From Hymenobacter sp. BT559 (GTDB taxonomy: Bacteria > Bacteroidota > Bacteroidia > Cytophagales > Hymenobacteraceae), in contig NZ_JAELXV010000004.1 in assembly GCF_016427535.1 (NCBI RefSeq), positions 310,001-374,000 of the forward strand: a DNA stretch of 64,000 bases. The letters run 5' to 3'. The notes beneath the pieces are model-generated. The model was given only the letters and a program-made list of their open reading frames with translations, ran no database searches and was not told the DNA's origin. Positions 50,119 through 59,142 of the stretch are shown in pieces. The position numbers were made by a program, and so were the translations under genes. Numbering within the stretch: the stretch's first letter is position 1; the number at the start of each line of letters is the position of its first letter.

Positions 50119-50228
50119 CACACTTTTAGCTTGAGCGCCGGAATTCTTTAGCTCGCTAAAGGGTTTCGGCACTCAAGCACAAGGTGCGGCGGTGCCCCGC
50201 TATTTACCCACCCGTATTTTATTGTTCC

Positions 50229-51026
50229 ATGAAAACTTGGATTACCCAAACGGCGGCCGGTGTTGTGGCTGTTGCTGCCCTCAGTCTGACGGCTTGTAAG
50301 AAGGACGAGGTGCAGGCCACCCTCACGCCCACCAACTCGGTGTCGCTGACTGCCTCGACCACCAACGTGGTGCTGACGCAGGCCAACGCGGCTGCCAATG
50401 CTGCCACCTTCACGTTTACGCCGCTCACCTATGCCTGGGCCAACGTAGACAAACCCTACAGCCCAGCCACTACCTACACGCTGCAAGCTGCTAAGCAGGG
50501 CACTAATTTCGCTAACGTCATTTCATCTATCGACCTAGGTGCGGGCCCGAGCAAGACCTTCACCGTGGGCGACCTCAACACCCCGCTGCTGGCCGGCGGC
50601 CTGCCCGTGGGCACGGCCACGCCGCTAGACATTCGGGTGAAGGCGGTGTATGCCACTAATGCCCCAATGTATTCGGCTACGCTGCCCCTCACGGCTACTG
50701 TGTACTGCGCGCAGCCGGCAGCTAACCAAGCCTGGTCTATCATCGGCGCGGCGGCCAAAGGCTGGAGCACCGATGCGGTAATGACGTATGACTGCGCCCA
50801 GAATGCTTTCACCTACACAGGCGCCTTTGCGGCCGATGAGTACAAGTTTCGCTACGGTGCCGACTGGAAAGCTAACCTAGGCGATGGCGGCGGCAGCGGC
50901 GCCCTCAAGCAAGATGGCGGTAACCTCAAAATCACTAAAGCCGGCACGTACACCATTACGCTGAAGCCAGCTTCGCTGAACAGCGACGGCAAAGTGTCGG
51001 ATGGTAGCACGTATACCATCAAGTAG
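50229..51026 (+). CDS. SusE-like outer-membrane glycan-binding lipoprotein
   Basis: A 265-residue lipoprotein (signal ending VAVAALSLTACKK). The first 120 residues form a SusE-type N-terminal Ig-like domain (VSLTASTTNVVLTQANAAANAATFTFTPLTYAWA). The C-terminal 90 residues resemble a SusE/SusF starch-binding module (WSIIGAAAKGWSTDAVMTYD, YKFRYGADWKANLGD). SusE proteins bind starch at the surface of Bacteroides; this one carries a single C-terminal module. It lies 110 nt after SusD, with a terminator downstream. The substrate, probably alpha-glucan, is inferred. Confidence 0.85.
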   Translation: MKTWITQTAAGVVAVAALSLTACKKDEVQATLTPTNSVSLTASTTNVVLTQANAAANAATFTFTPLTYAWANVDKPYSPATTYTLQAAKQGTNFANVISSIDLGAGPSKTFTVGDLNTPLLAGGLPVGTATPLDIRVKAVYATNAPMYSATLPLTATVYCAQPAANQAWSIIGAAAKGWSTDAVMTYDCAQNAFTYTGAFAADEYKFRYGADWKANLGDGGGSGALKQDGGNLKITKAGTYTITLKPASLNSDGKVSDGSTYTIK

Positions 51027-51055
51027 CACACCTTAGTGCTTCGCTTCTAAAAAAT

Positions 51056-51087
51056 AAAAAAGTCGCTGCTGGTCAGCGGCTTTTTTT
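51056..51087 (+). terminator. Intrinsic terminator after the SusE-like gene
   Basis: AAGTCGCTG pairs with CAGCGGCTT (one G-U pair) and is followed by a T-run, about 35 nt after the stop codon. Confidence 0.85.
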
Positions 51088-51185
51088 ATGGCTACGGCTC
51101 GGCGGTTTTCGGCACCAAAATGGCTATTCCCGACGTTGCTTCACCTATCATTGCTGGCGCGGAACTACGCCCCTCTCCTACTTCT

Positions 51186-51629
51186 ATGCTTATCAAGCAC
51201 TCCGTTTTCTTACTATTGCCCTTGCTAGCTGGCTCATCGCTGGCCAGCGCCCAAGTAGCCTCTACCGTTAAAAAGCCTACGGCGACGGCGGTTCCTACTT
51301 CGGTCGAGGACCGGGCCAACGCGCTCACGACTAACATGGCGCAAGCCTTGGGTCTGACGCCGGCACAGGTCGAAAAGGTCCGCGTTGTCAATACCAACTC
51401 GGTGCGCAATGTCGAGGCGGCCCGGCAGCGCTTTCGCCAAGACCCCACCAAGCTGCGCGGCTACATTGAGGACATTGGTCTAGCTCGCCTCGAACAGCTA
51501 AAGGAAGTGCTCACGCCCGCCCAGTTTACCCGCTACCAGCGCAAGCGCGAGGAGAAAATGGGCATCCCCACTTCGCAGGGCGCGCAGAGCACCCCGCCAC
51601 CCGGCCTAGGGCGCCCAGATAGCGAATAG
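51186..51629 (+). CDS. Small exported helical protein, Spy/LTXXQ-like
   Basis: A 147-residue protein with a signal peptide (FLLLPLLAGSSLASAQ) and a helical body: MAQALGLTPAQVEKVRVVN, then IEDIGLARLEQLKEVLTPAQFTRYQRKREEKMG. The LTPAQ pairs resemble the periplasmic Spy/CpxP-like repeats, which are often chaperones or metal sensors. Codons before the ATG at 51186 are open to 51120 but carry no signal. The tail is proline/glycine rich. A perfect palindrome follows immediately. Function is uncertain. Confidence 0.75.
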   Translation: MLIKHSVFLLLPLLAGSSLASAQVASTVKKPTATAVPTSVEDRANALTTNMAQALGLTPAQVEKVRVVNTNSVRNVEAARQRFRQDPTKLRGYIEDIGLARLEQLKEVLTPAQFTRYQRKREEKMGIPTSQGAQSTPPPGLGRPDSE

Positions 51630-51640
51630 CAACCGGCAAG

Positions 51641-51694
51641 CCACAAAAGCAAGAAGCCCGCGCACAGCTGTGCGCGGGCTTCTTGCTTTTGTGG
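51641..51694. terminator. 54-bp perfect palindrome, bidirectional terminator
   Basis: Positions 51641-51667 (CCACAAAAGCAAGAAGCCCG and seven more bases) are exactly complementary to 51668-51694, with no loop bases. It lies between the convergent Spy-like and SDR genes, 11 and 23 nt from their ends. The A/T-rich outer arms give T-tracts in both directions. Confidence 0.88.
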
Positions 51695-51717
51695 CGGCTG
51701 CGAGGACCCTAGGGAAT

Positions 51718-52755
51718 TTACTCGTTGTTGCGGCGCGCTTCCTGCTTGTTGAGGGTCGTGAGGAAGAAACGCGTGAGGGGCGTTTCGCTTTCGTAGCCGC
51801 TGCGGCGCTCGTTGGCGGCTGGGCTTTCGCCGGTGGCGGGCAGGGCGCGGTTGACCCAGGCCAAGACATCGACGGTGGTGCCCGGCAGCACGCCGTGGAA
51901 GCCTGCCAGCAGCTTGGCGGGCAGCGAAAGAATAATCTCGCCATCGCCGCGGCGGGCAGCGTTCCATATGCGGCGGGCAGCCTGCTCGGCACTCATCGTG
52001 AAGCCCGGCAGCGCATCGGCAATGCTAAACCAGGCGTATTCTTTTTCGTGCTGGCCCTTTATTTCGGCATGGCCGGGGCTGCCCGTGCGCAGCAGGCCGG
52101 GGCACACGGTGGTGACGTAAATACCATATTGATTCAGCTCGGCCCGAAAGCCTTCAGACAGCCCTACCAGCGCAAATTTGCTGGCGCTGTAGGCTGTGAG
52201 GTGCGGAATGGCAACTTTACCACCTAGGGAAGAAATATTGACTATGCGCCCCTCGCCGCGCTGTTTCATGCCGGGCAGCACCGCCTGCATGGCGTGGAAG
52301 GGTGCCCAAAAGTGCGTATTCATGGCATCCTCAAAATCGCGGGTGTCCATGTTTTCGAGCGGGCCACCGATGATGATGCCCGCGTTATTGACGAGCACAT
52401 CAATGGGACCTAAGCGGTTTTCGACCTCCTCCACGAGCGTGCGCACGTCATTGGCATCGGTAAGGTCGCGCGAGAGCGCAAGCACGGAAGCCTCGGTGCC
52501 GCCGTAGTCAAGCAGGTCTTGCCGGGCACGGGCGAGTTCCTGCTCATCGCGGGCGCAGATGGCAACGCGGGCGCCCTCGGCTACGGCGCGGCGGGCTAGC
52601 ACCAGTCCCAGCCCGCGCGAGCCGCCCGTGATGAGTACGGTGCGGCCCTCAAGCTCATACGAGCCCCGGCGATTGCGCCAAACGGTGGTGGCAAGAGCAG
52701 CTAGGCCGAATCCGGCGGCCCAGAGCCAGGAGGTAGTACGTGCAGTTGGCTTCAT
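51718..52755 (-). CDS. Membrane-anchored SDR-family oxidoreductase
   Basis: A 345-residue short-chain dehydrogenase with an N-terminal membrane anchor (WLWAAGFGLAALATTVW) before the Rossmann domain. TGGSRGLG lies near residue 43, then CARDEQELARA, LVNNAGIIIGGPLENM, SSLGGKVAIPHLTAYSASK with the catalytic Tyr-x3-Lys, and a long C-terminal extension (AEQAARRIWNAARRGDGEIILSLPAKLLAGFHG). The layout resembles membrane SDRs acting on lipid or ketone substrates. It is transcribed alone, divergent from the protease-TPR gene. Confidence 0.9.
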   Translation of the reverse strand: MKPTARTTSWLWAAGFGLAALATTVWRNRRGSYELEGRTVLITGGSRGLGLVLARRAVAEGARVAICARDEQELARARQDLLDYGGTEASVLALSRDLTDANDVRTLVEEVENRLGPIDVLVNNAGIIIGGPLENMDTRDFEDAMNTHFWAPFHAMQAVLPGMKQRGEGRIVNISSLGGKVAIPHLTAYSASKFALVGLSEGFRAELNQYGIYVTTVCPGLLRTGSPGHAEIKGQHEKEYAWFSIADALPGFTMSAEQAARRIWNAARRGDGEIILSLPAKLLAGFHGVLPGTTVDVLAWVNRALPATGESPAANERRSGYESETPLTRFFLTTLNKQEARRNNE

Positions 52756-52873
52756 GCTATGCTGTATGGAAATTGGCCCGGAAAGGTTGCGTTAAGCAAC
52801 GTGCAAAATATGGGTGGCTTTACCTGACACGCGCAGCATCTTTGCCAGTAGGTCCGCCTCTTTCCTGCATCTT

Positions 52874-54088
52874 ATGATGACATTAGTACTGATTGCGTCT
52901 TACCTGCTAGCTTACCCATTATCAGTGGCCGCTAGTTGGCTTCTGCTGATTGCTTTGCACGAAGGGGGGCATGCGTTGGCGGCGCTGCTGCTCATGCCCG
53001 GCGAAGTGCAAGTCTACCTAGGCTCCTACCACCAACCCGAGGCAAGCTATCACCATCAGTTCGGGCGCTTGCATGTATTTATAAAACGCAAAATCTGGCA
53101 ATGGCGCGGAGGCTGCTGCTACGCCAATAAAGCGGCGGCCGTTTCTCGCTGGCGGTACTGCGTGTTTGTGTTGGCGGGCCCCTTGGTACCCCTCCTCGTA
53201 GCTAGCCTGGGGTTCTACCTGGGCATGCGCTACGAAAACGGCATGCACCGTATATTTCTCTTGCTATTTCTCTTCTTTGCTATTGTTAGTGCCCTTAAAA
53301 ACCTCTTTCCCAGCCATAACACAATCCCATTAGCTAACGGGCAACTACTTGGTTCTGATGGCTTCTTGCTGCGGCAGGCACTTTTTTTGCCGGCCCTTAC
53401 CCGGCAAGCAGAGCAGGCCGCCGCTAGCTTGGCAGCAGGCAACTATGCCGAAAGTGCTAAGCTCTACTTGGCGCTGCTGAGGAAAACGACACCTACTTGC
53501 GATTTGCTGCGCCGTACTATCCATGCCTTGCTTCAAACTGAGCAGTATCCCAAGGCGTTGCTTCTAAGCCGGCGGCAGCATTTATTCACCGCTGAGCTAA
53601 CCGATGACGACCGGTTTACGCATGGGCTTATTCTTTCGCGCCTAGGTCAGCACTTGGCCGCTATCGACGCTTACACGGCCCTCATTGAGCAGCCGCAGCC
53701 CTACCTGAACGCGTATAATAACCGCGGCTATACTTACAACTTGCTGGGCAACTACACGCTGGCACTCGCCGATTTCAACCAAGTCATTGCGCGCGAGCCC
53801 GACCAAGCCTATGCTTACAATAATCGAGGCTTGGCCCTGCTCAAGTTGGGCCAGGAAGCCGCGGGCTTAGCCGATATTCAGCATGGCTTAGCGCTCGACC
53901 CTACCAATGCCTATGGCTATCGCAACCTAGGTATTTATTACCTCGACCGGGGCGAGTATCCAGCGGCACTTCAGCACTTTGAACAGGCACAGCAGCTTGA
54001 TGCTACGACGCACGAGCTGAGCACTTACATGGCAAAAACCCACCAGCACTTGGCACAAGGTGCCAGTACTGGTGGGCTATTACCGTAG
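52874..54088 (+). CDS. M50-like membrane metalloprotease fused to TPR repeats
   Basis: A 404-residue protein. Residues 1-170 are membrane segments with the zinc motif HEGGH at 29-33 (SWLLLIALHEGGHALAALL) and a later NLFP...SDG segment (KNLFPSHNTIPLANGQLLGSDG), which resembles the second M50/site-2 protease motif N-x2-P...DG with an insertion. Residues 185-395 are TPR repeats (AYNNRGYTYNLLGNYTLALADF, AYNNRGLALLKLGQEAAGLADI, GYRNLGIYYLDRGEYPAALQHF). The GTG at 52814 is open, but the ATG at 52874 precedes the first membrane helix. Domain fusion of this kind suggests regulated intramembrane proteolysis; the substrate is unknown. Confidence 0.78.
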   Translation: MMTLVLIASYLLAYPLSVAASWLLLIALHEGGHALAALLLMPGEVQVYLGSYHQPEASYHHQFGRLHVFIKRKIWQWRGGCCYANKAAAVSRWRYCVFVLAGPLVPLLVASLGFYLGMRYENGMHRIFLLLFLFFAIVSALKNLFPSHNTIPLANGQLLGSDGFLLRQALFLPALTRQAEQAAASLAAGNYAESAKLYLALLRKTTPTCDLLRRTIHALLQTEQYPKALLLSRRQHLFTAELTDDDRFTHGLILSRLGQHLAAIDAYTALIEQPQPYLNAYNNRGYTYNLLGNYTLALADFNQVIAREPDQAYAYNNRGLALLKLGQEAAGLADIQHGLALDPTNAYGYRNLGIYYLDRGEYPAALQHFEQAQQLDATTHELSTYMAKTHQHLAQGASTGGLLP

Positions 54089-54110
54089 CAGCACCTTGCT
54101 GCGCAATGGG

Positions 54111-54824
54111 CTATTTACCCAGCTTTTCCTGGAAGAAAGCCAGTGTGAGCGCCCAGGCCTCGGCGTCAGCATCGGCGTTGTAGCTGGGGCGCTCGTCGCA
54201 GTTGAAGCCGTGGTCTGCGTAGGAGATGACAGTGTTGATGTAAGGCTTGCCGGCCGCTTCAACGGCCTCGACTACCTGCGCTATGTGGTCTTTGCTGATG
54301 TGCTGGTCGAGACCGCCCCAAAAGAAGAGGTGCGGCGCGTGCAGGTCTTGGGCCAAACTGGTGATGGTGTGAGTGCCGCCACCGTAGTACGACACGGCCG
54401 CCACCACGGGCACCACGGCATTGGCCCGGAACGATACCTGCCCACCTAGGCAAAACCCGATGCTGCCGATTTTATCTTTTTGCACGTCGGCCTGGCCTTG
54501 CAGCCAGTCGTAGGCAGCCTTGATGTCCTGGTTCAAGCCCTCGGGCGTGATGGCTTGGTAATGCGGCATGGCCTGGGTGGCAAACTCGGCATAAGGAATT
54601 TCGAGACCCGGCGCGGCCGAGCGGTGAAACAGCTCGGGGGCTATGACCACGTAGCCCGCCTGGGCCAAGCGGTCGGCTACGCTGCGGATATGACCATTCA
54701 CGCCAAAGGCTTCTTGAAACAAGAGAATGCCGGGCGCCGGACCGCTGGCTTGGGGGCGCGCTACGTAGGCGTGCATCTGGGTGCCGTCGGCTACGGCCAG
54801 TACCAAAGAGTTAGGGGTGCTCAT
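54111..54824 (-). CDS. Dienelactone hydrolase family protein
   Basis: A 237-residue cytoplasmic alpha/beta hydrolase. The segments are GILLFQEAFGVNGHIRSVADRLAQAGYVVIAPELFHR, the nucleophile motif GFCLGG with Cys, and YADHGFNCDERPSYN with the catalytic His. The ATG at 54824 starts the conserved part (MSTPNSLVLAVADG); open codons to 54917 have no domain similarity. It is convergent with the protease-TPR gene, with only 22 nt between them. Unlike the homologue at 40319 it has no signal peptide. Confidence 0.92.
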   Translation of the reverse strand: MSTPNSLVLAVADGTQMHAYVARPQASGPAPGILLFQEAFGVNGHIRSVADRLAQAGYVVIAPELFHRSAAPGLEIPYAEFATQAMPHYQAITPEGLNQDIKAAYDWLQGQADVQKDKIGSIGFCLGGQVSFRANAVVPVVAAVSYYGGGTHTITSLAQDLHAPHLFFWGGLDQHISKDHIAQVVEAVEAAGKPYINTVISYADHGFNCDERPSYNADADAEAWALTLAFFQEKLGK

Positions 54825-55041
54825 TGTGCTAAGTTGAGGAGCGAGAGTGCTGCCAGCAACAGGACGCCGGGGCACGATGTTTTGCGAGGCTCTTGCGCGT
54901 GGCTGCTGTACATGCATTTAGAAGCAGGCGCCTAGCCATTAAGCGAGCTAGTGCCAGTGGGTTTAGTAGGAATTCAGATACACACTTCATTAAATCTTCA
55001 TTTTCAAGCGAAAGGAAATCGGTTAGCAACGCTATTTTTTG

Positions 55042-55073
55042 TTTGGAATATTTCTAAACAGCGCTCAACTTTG
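55042..55073 (+). promoter_or_regulatory. Promoter of the siderophore receptor gene
   Basis: TTTG (55042-55045), a 20-nt spacer and CAACTTTG (55066-55073) match the phylum consensus except for one base of the -7 box. The transcription start would be near 55080, about 24 nt before the ATG. The surrounding DNA is AT-rich; no Fur box is recognised. Confidence 0.55.
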
Positions 55074-55103
55074 CGTTTGTATTGAACGATTCTAAATAAG
55101 CGC

Positions 55104-57650
55104 ATGCGCCAACTTGTACTTCCGGTTCTGCTCTCGGGCAGCTTGCTTCCCACTTTTGCCTTTGCCCAAACACCTGCTACGCCACGCCCGCACCACGCTC
55201 ACCGGGGCCGCTTAGGTACCATCACGGGCCACGTGGTGCTGGCCGATGGCCAACCTGCCGACCACGTATCGGTGATGGTGAAAGGCACGCCCCACGGCGC
55301 AACCCCCGATGCGGCCGGCAACTTTAGCTTGGAGGCTCCTACAGGCTGGCAGATTATTACGGTGACAGGCCTAGAGTACGCGGCGCAGGAAGTTTCGGTA
55401 GAAGTGCTGGAGGGCCAAGCTACCACCGTGCCCACGCTGACCTTGGTGCGAGGCCACCGCCAGCTCGACGAGGTGAGCGTGCTGGGCAATAAAACCCTTA
55501 ACCAGCGCCCCACTGCCGTGGGCAAAATGCCGGTAGCCCCGCTCGACCTGCCCCAGGCGGCCATTACGGTGGGGCAGCAGGTGCTGGAAGAGCAGCAGGT
55601 GCTGCGCGTCAGCGATGCGGTGGTGAACACGCCAGGCCTCTACGTGATGGGCAACACCGGTGGCACCCAGGAAGAGCTGGCCAGCCGGGGCTTTGCCTAC
55701 ACCAGCAACAACACCTTTAAGAACGGGGTGCGCTACAACAACGCCATCTTCCCCGAAGCCAGCTCCTTAGAAAGGCTGGAAGTGCTGAAGGGCAGCGCGG
55801 CCATCTTGTACGGCAACGTGGCGGCCGGCGGCGTGCTCAACCTCGTCACCAAAAAGCCTCGCTTTGAGCGTGGTGGCTCGGTGGGCCTGCGCCTAGGTAG
55901 CTTCGGATTCGTGAAACCTACCTTTGACGTGTACGGCGCGGTGGGCACCAGCGACAAGGTCGCCTTCCGCCTAAATGGCACCTACGAGCGCGGCGACAGC
56001 TACCGCGACCAAGTAACGGGCAACCGCTTCTACGTCAACCCCTCGCTGCTCTTCCGCCTCACACCTAAGACGGACCTTGTGCTGGAAGGCGACTTTTTGC
56101 GCGACCGCCGCACGCCCGACTTTGGTATTGGGGCCATCAACTACGAGATTATCGACTCGCGCAGCCGCTTCCTCAACGTGCCCGGCGCGCTCAACTCGAC
56201 CCAGCAAACCAGCACCACGGCTACTCTCACCAGCCACCTCAGCGATAACTGGAGCATCCGGGCCATCGGCGGCTTCCAGCGCTACGAAAACGAGCTGAAG
56301 AGTGGCGCCCGCCCCACCAACGTGGTGGGCACCCCCGGCGCCACCTACGGCAACTGGACCCGCACGCTGCAGCGCAGCGAAACATATCAAAACTACTTCC
56401 TAGCCGAGGTTGACTTGACCGGGCAGTTCCGCACCGGCGCCATTGGCCACACGCTGCTGGTGGGGGCCGATGCCGACCAGTACAATACCAACACGCTGGC
56501 GTACACCAACCCGGCCTCCCCGACCAGCGCCACTACGGCCATTTCGGCCTACGATGTTATTAACATCTTGGACCGGAGCCGGGTACTCACCCAGCCCACC
56601 CAGCGCCTCAGCGGCTTTGAGGCGCTGGTAAATAACTCGCTGACGAAGGACAACACCCGCCGCGCCGGCTTCTACGCCCAGGACCTAGTGAGCCTCGGTG
56701 AGAAAGTGAAAGTGCTGGCTGGCCTGCGCTGGAGCTACCAGGAAACCCCCAGCGACGTGTATTACTACACCAACCCGGCTACGCTGACCGCCAAAACGGC
56801 CGGCACCTACGTCGAAAACCGCCGCTATGACAATGCCTTTTCGCCGCGCCTAGGGGTGGTGTACCAGCCCGTGAAGAACTCGGCCGTTTTCGCGTCTTAC
56901 TCCAACTCCTTCACCCCCAACTCGGGCATCGACGTGACGGGGGCCGCGCTGGCGCCCTCGGTTATCGACCAGTACGAGGTAGGCGTCAAAAACGACCTGT
57001 TTAAGGGCGCGCTGTCAGCCAACGTGACGCTGTACCGCATCGTGAACAGCAACCAGACCCAGACTGTGCTGCAATACCTGAGCGGCACCAATACCCCCAA
57101 TCCCAACTACAACGCCGCCTACCCCAACGCCCAGGAAATGGCCGGTGAGGTTACCAGCAAGGGGGTGGAAGTGGACGTGCAAAGCAAGCCCTACCTAGGG
57201 TGGTCGGTGCTGGCGGGCTACAGCTACAACAACACGGCCTACACTAACAGCAACGTGTACGAGAACGGCAGCCGCCTACGCTACAACCCCGCGCACACCG
57301 CCAACGCTAGCGTCTTTTATAACTTCAACTCAGCCTTCGACGGTGGCTTCTTGCACGGCCTGTCGCTGGGTGCCACCGGCTACTACGTGGGCGACCGCCT
57401 GGCTGGTCGCAACCCGCGCTTGGTAAACCCCACCACCGGCGCCCCCAACTACACCGATGCCTTTAAAATCATCGCCTTGCCCAACTACTTTCTCTTCGAC
57501 GCCAACATTGCCTACACCTACCAGCGCTTCACGTTGCGCGCCAAAGCTGCCAACCTGCTCGGCAAGCTGAGCTACAATGTGCACGACGACAACAGCGTGA
57601 ACCCCATTGCGCCGCGCACTTACGCTGCTACGCTCAGCTTCCGCCTCTAG
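55104..57650 (+). CDS. TonB-dependent siderophore receptor
   Basis: An 848-residue outer-membrane receptor. It has a signal peptide (VLPVLLSGSLLPTFAFAQ), a carboxypeptidase-like extension (GTITGHVVLADGQPADHVSV), then a ferrichrome/pyoverdine-type plug (PLDLPQAAITVGQQVLEEQQV, VVNTPGLYVMGNTGG, SLERLEVLKGSAAILYGNVAAGGVLNLVTKKP) and a barrel ending in TYAATLSFRL. This is the FhuA/FpvA class, not the SusC class. The gene for a PepSY membrane protein follows after 106 nt, a common pairing in which the receptor brings in ferric siderophore and the PepSY protein may reduce it. Confidence 0.93.
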   Translation: MRQLVLPVLLSGSLLPTFAFAQTPATPRPHHAHRGRLGTITGHVVLADGQPADHVSVMVKGTPHGATPDAAGNFSLEAPTGWQIITVTGLEYAAQEVSVEVLEGQATTVPTLTLVRGHRQLDEVSVLGNKTLNQRPTAVGKMPVAPLDLPQAAITVGQQVLEEQQVLRVSDAVVNTPGLYVMGNTGGTQEELASRGFAYTSNNTFKNGVRYNNAIFPEASSLERLEVLKGSAAILYGNVAAGGVLNLVTKKPRFERGGSVGLRLGSFGFVKPTFDVYGAVGTSDKVAFRLNGTYERGDSYRDQVTGNRFYVNPSLLFRLTPKTDLVLEGDFLRDRRTPDFGIGAINYEIIDSRSRFLNVPGALNSTQQTSTTATLTSHLSDNWSIRAIGGFQRYENELKSGARPTNVVGTPGATYGNWTRTLQRSETYQNYFLAEVDLTGQFRTGAIGHTLLVGADADQYNTNTLAYTNPASPTSATTAISAYDVINILDRSRVLTQPTQRLSGFEALVNNSLTKDNTRRAGFYAQDLVSLGEKVKVLAGLRWSYQETPSDVYYYTNPATLTAKTAGTYVENRRYDNAFSPRLGVVYQPVKNSAVFASYSNSFTPNSGIDVTGAALAPSVIDQYEVGVKNDLFKGALSANVTLYRIVNSNQTQTVLQYLSGTNTPNPNYNAAYPNAQEMAGEVTSKGVEVDVQSKPYLGWSVLAGYSYNNTAYTNSNVYENGSRLRYNPAHTANASVFYNFNSAFDGGFLHGLSLGATGYYVGDRLAGRNPRLVNPTTGAPNYTDAFKIIALPNYFLFDANIAYTYQRFTLRAKAANLLGKLSYNVHDDNSVNPIAPRTYAATLSFRL

Positions 57651-57756
57651 CAGGAAGAAAAAAGGCTCGTTTTGTCGCTACTTTTCACTTGTTAATCTGC
57701 AACTCCTTGACCCACCGGCGTGCCGGTGGGTTCTTTGCTAAACTCAATTTTTGGTT

Positions 57757-59004
57757 ATGAAGCTATTTTTCCGCCGCATTCACTTGTACCTTGGGCTGGT
57801 GTCGGGGCTGTTTCTGGTTGTGGTATGCCTCACGGGTAGCATCCTGGTGTTTGAAGAAGAGCTAGAGCACGCCTTCCACCGCGAGCGCTACGTGGTAGAA
57901 GCGGCTACCACACCGCGCCTGTCCCTGGCCCAGCTCACTGCTGCCGTGCGGGCCGCCAAGCCCAAAGCCAGAATCAACGGCTTTAAAGTATACGCTGACC
58001 CCACCCGCACCGTGGAAGTGAATCTAGGCGGCGCTGGCCGCCCCGGTGGCCCCCAAGGCGAACCGCGCGGCGCAGGCATGGCTAGCCAAGCCGAGCGTCA
58101 GGGCCAGCGTGGCGGCGAACGCAGCCCGGCGGGCGGCCCGGCCAAAGGCGGTCCTGGTAAGGGCGACCGCGGCCCTACGCTTTTCCTAAACCCCTACACC
58201 GGGGCGGTGCTTGGGGAGTTCAACAAGCAGCAGTCATTCTTCCACTTCATCGAAGAAATTCATCGGGGCCTAGTAGCGGGCCGCGTGGGCAAGCTGGTGA
58301 TGGGCATTAATTCTAGCATCTTCGTCTTCATCTTGGGCACCGGGCTGGTATTGTGGTGGCCGGCCACGCGCCGCGCCCTCAGCTCGCGCCTGCGCGTGAA
58401 GTGGGACGCCAGTTGGAAACGCGTCACCTACGATTGGCACACCGCCCTAGGGTTCTACAGCTCGGTGTTCTTGCTCATCATGGCGCTCACAGGTGTGGGC
58501 ATGGCCTTCGACTGGGTGGGCAAGGGCATTAATACGCTCACGCACTCGCCCCAGCAACGGCCCGAGCCTCCTACTTCAACGCTGCCTGCCGGGCTCGCCC
58601 CCGCGGCCTTTGGAGCCGATGCGGCCCTGGCGCTGGCTCGCCAGCAGGCTCCCGACGCGAAAAGCTACATTTTGCAGCTACCCAAGGCGCCCGATGGCAG
58701 CGTGCAGGTGGGCATTCTGCGCCCCGGCGCCCTCATGGAGCGCGCTACTGATGATGTGTACCTCGACCAGTATACCGGCCAGGTGCTGCGCCAGCAGGCC
58801 TATGCCGAGAAGCCCGTAGGGCAGCGCATCCGGGGGCTGTTCAAGCCTATTCATACCGGCGCCATCTTTGGCTGGCCCACTAAGGTACTAGCGTTTGTAG
58901 TCGTACTGCTGGGGGCTACTTTCCCCATCACGGGCACCCTCATGTGGCTCAATCGCACCCGTAAATCACGTAAAAAGAGCGTGCCTCGCGTAGCTGTAGC
59001 TTAG
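57757..59004 (+). CDS. PepSY-associated membrane protein (putative ferric-siderophore reductase)
   Basis: A 415-residue inner-membrane protein with four hydrophobic segments (LYLGLVSGLFLVVVCLTGSIL; SIFVFILGTGLVLWW; SSVFLLIMALTGVGM; VLAFVVVLLGATFPITGTLMW) and conserved histidines (FFHFIEEIHRGL, YDWHTALGFYS, FKPIHTG) expected to bind heme or metal. It belongs to the PepSY_TM/FpvG-like family. Residues about 90-140 form a Gly/Arg/Pro-rich linker (RPGGPQGEPRGAGMASQ and onward) not typical of the family. The ATG at 57757 starts the conserved KLFFRRIHLYLG. Confidence 0.88.
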   Translation: MKLFFRRIHLYLGLVSGLFLVVVCLTGSILVFEEELEHAFHRERYVVEAATTPRLSLAQLTAAVRAAKPKARINGFKVYADPTRTVEVNLGGAGRPGGPQGEPRGAGMASQAERQGQRGGERSPAGGPAKGGPGKGDRGPTLFLNPYTGAVLGEFNKQQSFFHFIEEIHRGLVAGRVGKLVMGINSSIFVFILGTGLVLWWPATRRALSSRLRVKWDASWKRVTYDWHTALGFYSSVFLLIMALTGVGMAFDWVGKGINTLTHSPQQRPEPPTSTLPAGLAPAAFGADAALALARQQAPDAKSYILQLPKAPDGSVQVGILRPGALMERATDDVYLDQYTGQVLRQQAYAEKPVGQRIRGLFKPIHTGAIFGWPTKVLAFVVVLLGATFPITGTLMWLNRTRKSRKKSVPRVAVA

Positions 59005-59039
59005 CCTCTTCGCAGGCGTTACGCTCTCCTAGGTTAGCC

Positions 59040-59083
59040 AAAGCCGCTGCTCCGAAGCTGAACGCTACGGGAGCAGCGGCTTT
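59040..59083. terminator. Bidirectional terminator hairpin
   Basis: 14-bp arms AAAGCCGCTGCTCC (59040-59053) and 59070-59083 with a 16-nt loop sit between the convergent PepSY and TauE/SafE genes. Confidence 0.75.
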
Positions 59084-59142
59084 GTCGCGCTTGCCCACAG
59101 TGCCAGCGCAATGGGTCGCCCTAGGTGCCCCTATCCAAGAAC

